From positions 11,461,001-11,525,000 of the forward strand of contig OU015541.1 in assembly GCA_907165065.1 (NCBI GenBank): 64,000 bases of DNA, written 5' to 3'. The notes beneath the pieces are model-generated. The model was given only the letters and a program-made list of their open reading frames with translations. It did no database searches and was not told the DNA's origin. This stretch comes from Caprimulgus europaeus. Its lineage: Eukaryota > Chordata > Aves > Caprimulgiformes > Caprimulgidae. Shown here in pieces: positions 35,083 through 45,690 of this stretch. A program made the position numbers and the translations under genes. Each line of letters starts with the position of its first letter. Positions within the stretch are counted from its first letter, which is position 1.

Positions 35083-38000
35083 CATCATACACAGAGCTAT
35101 CCTGCATCCCAAAGGATAGGGAGTAAAACACAGAAATAGTTGCTTTGTGAAGCATGCAGAGTTGCCACTGCCTGCAACCAGTGTTACCCTCTTCTGCAGT
35201 GAACAAGCCACTTCACAACCACTTCACATTGCTCTTTTATTCCCCATTCAAAACAGCTGCTTCCCTTTGATTCCTCCCAGTCAGGGCCAGCATTTATACT
35301 CCAGCCTGCATTTATGCTCCCCTCCTTGTGTAGATTTCCTGCCTTTATCTGGAGAGCCTGGGATCCCCCCTCTCACTCTGCTGACCCACTTGCAGCGATG
35401 CGGATGCAGCCTGGCAGCTCTGAGCCCAGCTCCTGTTGGGACTGGCAGGAGCAAAGCTTGCTGGGGCACATCAGCAAGGGTGCTGGAGGGCAGGCAGCAA
35501 TGGGGAAGCAAACAGGCTCCCAGCTCTGGGGCTACAAGGAGTCCTGCGGGCTGGCTGACAGCTACAAACCAGCTCCACTGAAGGGGAGGGGAGGGAGACA
35601 CTTCTTGCATGTAAACATTGCAGCCAGGGATTTGGGGACTTGTTCCTTTCTCCTGGCACGCAGATGGTATTCATCACAACCACCATTTTCTGTAGCAAAA
35701 GGAACAGGGAAAGGGAATTAACTAAACTAGCAGAAATAAACACTGTTTTTCTCTTTGCACGTTTTTTTTGCTGATTTATTGCTTGCACGTTTCAACAAGT
35801 ACTTTGTAAGTGGTTTGCAAACTGGATTAATTTCTGGAGAGTTTAGTGATCAGTGTCTATAATACTGAGAAATGACAGTAAAATAAAACATGTCCTCAAA
35901 TATTCTTACTATAGGCAAGCAAAATGGAGCCTTACAAGGTGTAGATTAATAAAAGAAGCTATAACTTCTTTCCTTTTCTGTTTTCCATTCATGACTACCA
36001 AAGCATCTGAGCTTCTGGTCTGAAAAGAACCATGCCCTGTGGTATCTCCTCTACAGAGTAAAGATAATATTTTTTTTTCAATATAGTAATTTAAAAAAAA
36101 AACCAAACAATAAAACAAAAAAGCAACTGTCCTGAACAGCAGAAGGCTTGCTTAATGGTGATGGCCTAAGACATCGTTTTGAAGATGACAGGGCCAGGTA
36201 CACAGCAGCCAGTGTGACACCTCAGCCTGATGTGCAGCATTCAGAGGTGCTGAGTGCACAGCCTGAACACGCAGGATTATTACACATAATCACAAAATGC
36301 TAGTTGGTTACTAAGGCAGGCTGTATCAGATGAAATGTAAAACAAAACAGAAGCTGTTTCTCCAAGGCTTTTAAAGTTAAAAGCATGGCTAAGCTTGGGT
36401 AGTTAGAACCAATAACACTCAGATATTCCCTTTGATCCCATATTCCTGCATGTCCATTACGAAACCATCAATATCGCGTGAAGGTCGGAGGGAAGGCGTA
36501 GGCTCTCTGAGGATTGGCCAAATGCTACCTTTGGATCTCTCTCAACTCCTCTTTCCAATATTTACCTTCATTAGTGATTCTGATACCATAAACAAGGACA
36601 GCTCACATCAAACTCAAGTCAGCAAGGGGAAAAAGAAGTAAGAGACATTTACTAGGGAGGACGCTATCCTGGGTCTATGTCCAGCTGCCTGGCCATGGGT
36701 TTCCTGTAACAGGGCACCTCTAAGTTCTGTACTTACCTCAGGCAGCTCCCCTCCACCTAATGTTAAAGAGAAACACTAAATCAACAGCCATTTATACACC
36801 TTAACTTAAAATTCAGTGAGCACAGAAGTCATTCCATCTCTGCCATAAACTGTACAGAATTTACTCGGAGTACAAGGCACAGGTGTAACAGCAGTGAAGG
36901 CTCCAACGACCTGCTCTTGGCCCCATGGATTAGGTGAGAACTTTCTCCAGTTATCTGGAATGGAGAGTAGTGTACAGGTGTGCAGATTGTTCCCTTAAAT
37001 ATCTACCAGATTCCAAAGTTCAAGAAAATATCAGCAATGCTTTCCCCACAATTCCCATAAAGAGGCTGTTATAGGGATTATTTGCCAGCATAGGGACATG
37101 GAGGAGGTCATAGCTCACAGGTGCTGTGCAATTAGCCCATAATGGAAAGTCTTAGATACAGCAAAAAAACCTAAAAAAATTGCTGGAAACATGGGACTGT
37201 GGGCAAAACGTCTATGGCTGGGGTTTGGATTTTTCTTTTACCAGATCCTAAAATCAATGAGTTGAGACAATAAATGGATAGAGGTGCATCTGATTTACAT
37301 GAGGTCTTTGAGTCCTTTTGCCTCTACCATTGAAGACAGAAGAGTTTGTGCCATGAAGAGGCTGCAGTATCTCTTCCAGCTTCCATGGTGTCAGAACTGC
37401 CTTTTTTAGGAAAAGGAAACCTCTATCTGAAGACCACGCTGCATAAACAAAAGTGACACAGATGATCAAAGTCCCATGAAGAGACTTGTGGTGGCCTGAA
37501 TCTTACTCCCAGGGCAAACTTGGCCTCCTGAATGAGATGCCGAAGCTCAGGTACCTCATACACCTGGCAGCAGGTCGTGGTTGGTTTAGGGTCACGTGAA
37601 CTCTAAGGGATCTCTGCTCCCGGGCAGGTCTGAGCTTTCAGACCCATCGGGACAGCCTGATTCCCCAAGGAGCAGCATCTTTCTGGTGCAAACAGACCTC
37701 CAGCACTGAGGAGGAGCAGAGCTGAGAGTGTGCTGTTGCCATAGCAGGGCCAGGGGAATCTATGGAAACCCCTGAAAGGATATTGCTCTATGTAGGTGCA
37801 AAACAGCAGAGTCAAAAAGAGTACCAGGGCACTTACAAGGCATGCTGTGAAGCTAGGATAATTTCAATCCATTTAGCAAAGTGCTTCCAGGCCCCACTTC
37901 AGAGCAGGTAAAAGGAAAATATAGTAAATATTGAACAAACAAAGTTAATCTGTGTCTACACCACTTTACACAAGAAAAAGCTAAAACTGGCTGTTGCCTG

Positions 38001-40509
38001 CTCTTGGTTTATTATTTTTCTCTCAGGCAGAATGGCTTTTTTTTTTTTCTTTTCTTGTTTAAAAGACTGCTGCTGTGTGATGGTTAGCTGCTCTCATTCC
38101 CTTCCGTGTACAGGCTCACTAACCCATAAGGCACAGGTGAAAATCATGGAGTAGTCAATACTCTCTGGCAATGGCAGACAGTTTGGTAACGTGATATATA
38201 TCTGTGAGTAATCACATACTTTCCTCCTCAGTTAGGGTGGAAAAGTGCCCTTGAAAATTGCTTACTCTCCCACTAAAATATACAGGATTTGTACTCTAAG
38301 GGACAAAGCAGAAGTCCAATGAATCACTGAAATCGGGAAAAAAAACAAGTAAGGTTCTTTGAATTTGTCCTTTCGCAAACAGATTCAGGACTCAGTTCGT
38401 AAAATTTCGCTTGGTGTTGCATTATGCTGTGTTCTTGGTGACAGTAGCTTAAACATCAACAGATGTAGCTAAAGTTTTTTCTTGGAATTTGCAAGCAGAG
38501 TGACCAGGGATGAATTTTAATTTCAAGGCTAATACATTTATCAATCTGGTTTTGTCTTCTACCACTTACATCGCCATAGTAGTCAAAAGCATTATAAAAT
38601 GCCTGCCCAAGAACCTTCTGTTGAATACATCCTGAAGGGACCCCAATTGCTTGCAAAGATTGCAAATCCTTTGTTTTCCAGAGAAAATGCTCGTTGCTCA
38701 TTTTCCATGGAACTCAGGCATTTCAGGATAAAATCATCTTTCATGTTCTCTTTTCTGGGGAAATCCTCACCGGATATAAATAGCTCCAGCACTCGAATGA
38801 TTTCCAGTAGTCTTACCAAAGGCATTACTGTGGTATAGAAACTGAACTGGTTATGCAAGTTTTGTTGAGATGATTTCAATCTGCCTGCTGCTGTACCTGC
38901 TAGAGACACTTCTCATCCATTGCTAGCTACAAGGACATTTGAGACTGTGGAAGAATTATTGTGTTTTAAGGCTAACAGGGGTCATTTTGATTGCTGACTC
39001 TGGGTTCTTGCATTTTAATCTTCTTAAGCCCATGGTCTAGGTAGGCTAGCTTGTTGAAAGCAGAGCACTGTGGTTGAGAGTTGTGGAGAAATGATTGCCT
39101 AGCATCAGCTAATCTGAGCTGGATCAGCTCAGAGTCTCCAGTAAATTTGCAGAGCAAGTCTTGAACTTGACCTTCTTAATCAAGTGGGAAGGTGCTTTAA
39201 AAGTGTTCTGCCACTGTGTTTGTTCCCGTGTATATCACAGCTCTGTACAGCTCACAGAAGGCAGCCTCTTATTTTCTGGGTGGGTATTTTTTGCTTTTTC
39301 CCAGAACCAGGTATGAGGAGAGGCAGCAGAAGACCTATCTTGGTCCACAATGAAGGTGCAAGAGCTGTAACTTCCTCCTGAGGCAACTCACAGGAACTCA
39401 AGCAGGATTATAGAAGGGTGCCTGAGTGTTAGGGGAGTATTAGGTGAGCCCTGTAGAGATTGAATGGGGTGATTAAGCTCAGAGGAGAAGGATTGAAGAG
39501 GAGTGATGACATTACTTCAACTCAGGTAGAGATAAGAAAAGCCTCTGGGAGCTGCAGTCCAGGTTGGATAGAGGTGTTATTCTGATGTTGCACCTAGGTT
39601 TACATTTGCAGAGAACTGCCTGTGGTATGTTTCTGTCTGAAGTAAACCAGCACTCAGAGTAGACTAAGGATGTCTGAAGCTCCTCTTCTGGAAGAGCCAC
39701 TCTCAGTAAAGGGAATCAGGCAGCAAATATCACCAGTGACAAGGTGTTTGGAATGGGCATGATCCTTGGCTGTTCTGAAAAGCTCATAACAGAAACTTTC
39801 AAGTACATGTTGACCATTGCACAGCCTTACCCAAATCAGGTCAGGTCATACATATGTCCTACTACAATAGCCCTGTCTATATTGCTTTTCCATAGCATTT
39901 GCACCAGCAGAGGAAAGCTCTGAATGGGGATCAAGTACATGTACAATACTCTGATGAACCATTGTCTGCCCTAGATCCTGAAGGAAGGAAACACTCCTGA
40001 CTCCATTTGAAAGTCAGTAGGACCTTGGCTCTTAGCTTATCTACAGCTGAGCTGGTCACTAGTGGAAGTTTGTACATGAGTATCATTTAATGCAGAAACT
40101 ACTATGCTGTCAGTAAGCCAGTTATTCCAGACAATCAGTGTCTCCATACAAACTTTACTGGAAAATATTTAATAATTATCAGAAAATAGAATGAAACCTG
40201 CACCAATGCCAGCTATACAGAGATCCATTTTCTATCAGCTTGAAGATTGTGCAGCAATTTAGAGCAATAAAGAGAAAATGCAAAACAAGTGCTTTTGCAA
40301 ATGTTGCTCAATCCAAAGAAAACCTACATCTATTTCAGGTTTGTGTGTGAAACACACTATAAAATACCAGACACAATCTCAAAATTTTGTGAATGCTATT
40401 CAGTCTTTCATGTCATCTAGAGGGACTTCTGGGGCAGCTCACGCTTTCGAGAACATCCAGACTCCTGAGTAGCATCGAGCTGCTAGGACATGACCTTTCT
40501 CTTTTGTAG
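35083..40509. other. Non-coding sequence, no gene seen
   Basis: The stretch 35280-35620 is the most GC-rich part and is open on both strands (frames of 105-144 codons), without CpG excess or a recognised product. Other content: an A-rich run near 36088-36120, a T tract at about 38039-38055, and a strong pyrimidine-CAG (TTTGCTTTTTCCCAG) near 39303 with no good downstream donor. The CpG patch at 36460 is listed separately. Confidence 0.6.
36460..36498. promoter_or_regulatory. CpG cluster next to an ATCAATAT motif (five CpGs in 39 bp)
   Basis: CpGs start at 36460, 36475, 36477, 36486 and 36497. ATCAATAT (36468-36475) resembles a ONECUT/HNF6 core and runs directly into CGCG; ATTGGCC (CCAAT-type) follows about 20 bases beyond. 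Suggestive of a small regulatory element, unproven. Confidence 0.18.
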
Positions 40510-40646
40510 GGATGAATTTCTCAAGCTGGTTCAAAACGAAGATGTTGCCCCAGACTGGAGGGAAAGCTCTCTCTCTTCCCTCTCCGTTTCTCCAGAGGAA
40601 AGAAGATTTGAAAATTGCACTTGGAAGATATTCAATCAAGCAGAAG
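40510..40646 (+). other. Candidate internal exon, 137 nt (unverified)
   Basis: Acceptor GACCTTTCTCTTTTGTAG and donor AAG|GTCAGC (weak at +3) bound a frame open for 45 codons (begins DEFLKLVQNEDVAPDW). The composition is acidic and serine-rich and looks protein-like. A second + frame and a - strand frame are also open here, which lowers its weight. No family recognised. Confidence 0.13.
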
Positions 40647-41570
40647 GTCAGCTGTGCTCACATACCGTTTGGATCAGGTTTTAAGAGCCATGCCAGAATG
40701 TACCTTATGCAAAATTAGTAAAAACAATAACAGCAGAAGAGAGGAGTAACACAGCAAACCATAGAGACACGTAAGGCACGAGCAGGCATTAGGTGAAAGG
40801 CCAACATCATTTAGCAACTCCCAAGTTCATAAATGGTAAATTTACAGAAATGTAATCCCCTTCTACTCACCAGGGGATTTCACTACAGACCAGAAATAGC
40901 TAATTGGGAATAGGAGCAATGTATTTAAAAAAATGAAACACACTTCAGAAAACTCCTTTGAATCCTTCAAAAAGTAAAAACACTAATTAAAAAAAGATGT
41001 TTCTCTAAGAAACAGCCATAGGTTTACAGGGTGGGAATTGGCTAACTTATTAGAGTCTGTTCTGTGTGTCTGGCCACTGGTTGGCAAACACAGACCTTTA
41101 CGCTATAAAAACTGTTTCAGTAACACTTTGAAATACTTGCCCAATCATGTTTAGTTCACTTGGGATTCATTATAATACCATTAGATGGGATTATATCATT
41201 TGGTTTAATGTCAATTGCATTTCCATATTGTGTCCAGTGGTTTTATTATATGGACAAATATTCCACCAAGGACTAGGCTGAGGCCATCATATTTAAATTC
41301 TTTTACTGAGTCACAGTTGGCAGAAATCCTCATCTCAAGACATCCAGGCTGCAAAACCCTCCCTGGAAGCAAAGGGGAGACCAAACACAGTTTTACACTA
41401 TTCAGAGAATGGCTTCAATGGTGCTTTGTGTTCTTGAGTTTGCTGAGCCCACCAAAGTGCCTGAGCCAAATGCAACATCCATTGCCTATCTCTCTATCTA
41501 GACTAGAAAGACCACAGTGAACTACAGATTTGAGATTTTCTGATTCATAGTGGCCAGACAGAGTGGGAGC

Positions 41571-41915
41571 ATGAGCTCCATGACAGATGCCTTACCATCC
41601 TCACAAAGAACCAGCTCTAAAATACATGTGGTGAAAGACTTGTTTTATTTTTCCTACAGAAGACTGTATTTTGATGAAGCATTTGTTCCTGATCATAAAA
41701 TAATAGCCATCACTAGAAAGTTAGGTGTGAAAACAAAAAAAATAGATCTGATCCAGAGTTGGTTTGCTTGTAAAAATGATCTTGGTGCTGTGATTTCAAT
41801 GTGTGTGCCTGTGTGTCTCCTGGGAACCCTCTGCTCCGTATCTATTATAGCCCTCATCTGGGTGCAGCATGTGAACAGGGAACCCAAGGTCCCTGGTACC
41901 TCCTACCCAGTGTGA
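41571..41915 (+). other. 114-codon ATG frame with a membrane-like segment; possible terminal exon
   Basis: A true ATG frame runs 114 codons. A strong acceptor (TTTATTTTTCCTACAG) falls inside it at 41659, so the part from 41660 to the stop could be a last exon; AATAAA follows at 42094. Residues about 71-98 form one continuous hydrophobic stretch (ISMCVPVCLLGTLCSVSII...) followed by HVNREPK, as in a membrane helix with a basic tail. The preceding part is Lys-rich (KLGVKTKKIDL). No family recognised; chance is quite possible. Confidence 0.15.
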
Positions 41916-42093
41916 CAGTGGGTGGAGGCAATCCTCCTCAATGGAAACTTTCTCTGTTTTCCCTGTGCAAAGGCAGAACGGGGTAAGAGTGTGGTGGAGT
42001 CTTTTTGCAAACCTTGGAGAAATGTGATGTCTTCAAGGCTTCTTCCCCCTATCAAATTTGACCAAACACAGCTAGCAGCTCAAAGGCAGAGAG

Positions 42094-42099
42094 AATAAA
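42094..42099 (+). other. AATAAA hexamer
   Basis: Lies about 180 bases after the stop of the 114-codon frame and would suit a poly(A) signal for it. The hexamer is common in AT-rich DNA, and no clear GU-rich downstream element was identified. Confidence 0.1.
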
Positions 42100-45000
42100 G
42101 TGTAATAGCTGGCCACATGAGCTCAATCTCTTGCAATTCCCATAAAAGACTTGTTTCCAGAAAGACATAAACTGCTTTTCCACAAGACAGAGACCAGGAG
42201 GGAGGAAGGTGGTCGGAACAGTTATACCTCTGTTGGATGTGCAATGAGCTTTGCAGATAGTCCTCTGTTGTTGTCCTTGGTGTTAACTGGACAGCCCAAG
42301 GAAGCTGTGAAGAGGGTTTCTCTCATCTGGAACCTGGCCTGTGGTGCTGTTTCTAGTGGAGAGTCTCAGTGTGTCTGCAGGGAGGCTTAAGCCTCTTTCT
42401 AGGCACTAACCAACATTTGGCCTGGGGAGAGCAAATGAGTCACATCTGTACAGCTCTTTGGCAAACAAAAGCCCTGTAAAACTCTGCTTTCTTTTAGTTA
42501 GGAGTTTCTCACAGGGAAGATATATTTTCATGGGAATTTACAATTTTTTGCCCTCGAGAGAAACTTCACTGTTTCCCTTAATCAAAATCCATGTCATTTT
42601 TACCACTGAACATCTCACTTCTTCCCATCTGGCCAAAAACACTCCAGTGAGACACTGGGCTTGGAAGAACTTGGAAGCCTTGGAGGGCCAGATCCAGCAG
42701 ACCAGGCTGACTCAGTTCCTTTATGGCTCTAGGCAGTAGGCTTGCCTATAAATGCATATCCCTGTGTGGATGTAACCCCGGCATGTGCAGTTCCTGGCAG
42801 ATGTAGAGCAGAAGCCAAGAGACAGAGCAGATATAAACCACACTCTCTCCTGGAAGAGTTAAGCAGGACTGAAGTGCAGACTTCAATGGTACTTGAGCAG
42901 TGCTGAGGACAGGTCTGGTTTGGCAGGCACAGAACCATATGCTGTCTTGTGACCTAACTACTGGAAGTGATGGATTTACTGGGGAAAGACCTCGCCTGAC
43001 CATGTGGACAGTGTGGAAGAGCCACGCACGCTGTCCATGCAGCATTTCCCATCACTGCTGGGCAGCTGTGCACCAAGTTAGCACCAGATTGCAATGAGAT
43101 GATCCATTTTATTTTGGACTTTGGTCCATCCAAAGTAAAATCTCCAAATCTCAAGCACACGTGCCATGATGACACAGGCTGTGCAACCTTTTATAACCTC
43201 ATGTATAACCACATGGGGAAGCAGGTCTTGGGTCTATTTAAGATGTGTTTTGGTGGTGACCATGGGATGCTACAGAGAGATCTGAAGAAGAGCTAGTTGA
43301 ATTTTACCATTAGATACATTTTCCTATCATTAAAATGGAAGGAAACTTCAAGTTAAAAATGTCAGGTTTTTAATTACTTCCAAGGAAATAAAACTCTGAT
43401 AATTGCAAGCATTCAATTTGCAGTAGCCAACAAGGGAAACATTTCTCTAACAACTGAAAAGTGGAAGTTTGCAGTCTGTCATGCAGCTATTTCCTGCAAT
43501 ATCAAACTGGATAGCTTCTTCAGTTGCTGAAAACTGGAAAAAAAATCAATGTATTTTTCTTCTTGCAATAAAAAAACACTTTTAGTTTGTGTGCACTCAG
43601 CAATTTTGCAGTGGGGGAATATTTTCTTGACCCCTCCCATGTCTGGTACTATGGCAGTAAAATACAGGCTTTCTATTTCCCTCTGTGGTGTTTTGCTTAT
43701 ACTCCTCTCCCTTCCCTTTAGGATTTTGGCTGCAATTCCCAATTCTGAACTCACATAGGATGGACCTGGGGAGTAGAGAGACCTTTTTATTCCAAAGTAG
43801 GTTACCAGCAAGCATGTCAGTGAGAGAGGTATCATTAGAAATGAGGTCTGCTTGTACTCTTAGGTGTGCTACCCTGTGCAAGCATGAGAAGTTTGCATAA
43901 GGCACCTTTATGTGTGGGATAAGGCATTGCTCCCTCACAGGAGGTGTGCTAGGTGACAGTTTCGTGACACCTAGTCTTGCAACACTGATGTCAGCATCTG
44001 TTGTCCTATGCCACAGAGTGGAGGTGGTGGGTGAGGGCAAGAAATGGAGGGCAAGAAGTGCTTAGTCTGCTTGGTCTGATAACCTGAGAGACCCTGGTAG
44101 TCCTCCAAAGCCAAAAATTATCAAATGAGAAGACTAACCCCAGGAGCCTACCAATCTGAAGTGACAGGAAAGGAGACAAGAAGCTGGGACTAGACGACTT
44201 AGAGTCTACAGAATTTATATGGAGCCTCATGTTTTCTAGCCCCATTGAAGTTCTTCAGGAGGGTAATCATGTTCCTCTTCTTTTGTTAGAAAATATCCAG
44301 GACGTGGCTGATGGTTTCTGTTTCAGAGAACATCTGAGATGCAGAGCTGTAAATTCCAGCAGGTTGTGTCAAAGGCGTGTCATCTTTTTGGTTTGTTTAC
44401 TTGTTTATGTGATTTTTTCCCCCTGAGGATAAAAAACAGTAATAATTAATAGTCATTCAGCGTGTTCCTTCCGAAGAACAAACGTAGCCTTCTTCCACTG
44501 CCTTCCATTTCTTGTGTTGTTTCTGAGAAGGAGAAGTGCAGAATTAAAACAGAAAGCTGCATTTTCCAAAACCACATTCAGTGTGGCCATGCACGTTTCT
44601 GCTTGGCTTTAAAATATCTTTATGCTTCTGGACATGTTCAGCCCCTGCCTTTTTGAGAAAAGATCTCCCATTGACTATTGGCCCATGTAAATCTGAGTTG
44701 GAAGACAATGATCACTAGTGGACACGTGAAAGAGCTGAGCTGAAAAGGAAGATGAAGGTATGCTGTCATGGACAGAGATATCTGCATGCTGGTGCTGACA
44801 GGGTGGCATTTAAATGCAAGGGAATGGGTGAGCACAGCGTTGGGGGCATATTTAAGGTAGGGACAATGTGTTTTAGCTTCTCTTTCAACAGTTTCTTCAG
44901 GAGAGAGAACTTCCACAACCTGGAGTTAAGGGCTGAGAAATGTCAGAGTTTAATTTGGTCTCTGATACTCAATCAGTGCATGGCCTCAGGCAAGTGACTT

Positions 45001-45219
45001 GTCTTTATCTAAACGTCTACATCAGTGAAACAGAGGGGAAAGTACTTTCCACAAGAGTGTCAGTGAGTTTAGCATAACTCATTAATGTCTGCTTGGAGCT
45101 TTTAAATCCTGCAGCAGAATATCCTCTGCAGGCACCGATGGTTAATACACTGTCAGGGTGATGGGCAGGAGAAACCAACCCAAGGCCAGCACCCCCATTT
45201 TGTGCTCTGTGACTGACAG
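42100..45219. other. Non-coding sequence, no gene seen
   Basis: Frames of 93-147 codons (42458-42739, 43479-44040 on both strands, 44638-44916 on the - strand) are unrecognised and often open on both strands. No repeat family, tandem array or convincing exon pair was seen. CACGTG occurs near 43159 and 44724. Confidence 0.6.
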
Positions 45220-45347
45220 CCTGCAATAAGGTCGTAGGCAGACGGCTGGTGGGTAAGCGCGGTGCCAAATACGGGTCCACATCAGCGTAATTAGAGGATG
45301 CTCCCACTGAATAAGCCTGTGACTGGGAGGATGCCAACAATGTCTCA
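45220..45347 (-). other. CpG-dense block with acceptor and open frame on the - strand
   Basis: On the - strand a strong acceptor (GTTGTTTGTTTCTCAG, ending at 45348) leads into sequence open in two frames. One reads LASSQSQAYSVGASSNYADV near its start and stays open to 45017, 113 codons in all. Six CpGs lie at 45233-45287. No good - strand donor closes the exon. On the + strand a weaker acceptor and a GTAAGC donor would define 45220-45252. It could be a coding exon of an unrecognised gene or a CpG-retaining regulatory element. Confidence 0.2.
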
Positions 45348-45574
45348 CTGAGAAACAAACAACCAATGTATCAGCTCTGATCACTGCATTCAGCTAATGA
45401 AAATGTATGTAATTGATATTTTATAACTATATGGAGTAAGGATTTTTTTTTTAGGGCTTTAATGGTATCGATTGATGGAAGAAAGTCAGATAGATGTCTC
45501 TAAGCTGCAGGCTATGGGGCTAAAGTGCCTTTGAGTCAGGAAATATATACTTGTTTAAAATTCACTTCAAATTT

Positions 45575-45690
45575 TCACATCATTTGCAGCTTTTAATGGT
45601 ATTTTTGGACCCTGACAATTAATCGCCTAGCCACTCTAGTCAACTGATTGTCTCATTTCTGATCAATTATTGTTGTCAACCCCCTTCCTC
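45575..45690. promoter_or_regulatory. AT-rich block resembling a conserved non-coding element
   Basis: Contains GACAATTAATCGCC, TGATTGTCTCA and GATCAATTATTGTTGTCAA in about 100 bp, with homeodomain (TAAT/ATTA) and SOX-like (ATTGTT) cores and no simple repeats. This is the texture typical of deeply conserved vertebrate enhancers. It follows the CpG-dense block by about 250 bp. Conservation was not measured. Confidence 0.2.

Noticed and set aside
35281..35788. Overlapping frames of 105-144 codons on both strands
   Set aside because: Open on both strands with no CpG excess, no recognised product and no splice pair; explained by local GC content.
43479..44040. Overlapping - strand frames of 118 and 147 codons
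   Set aside because: Mutually overlapping, unrecognised and interrupted by frames on the other strand.
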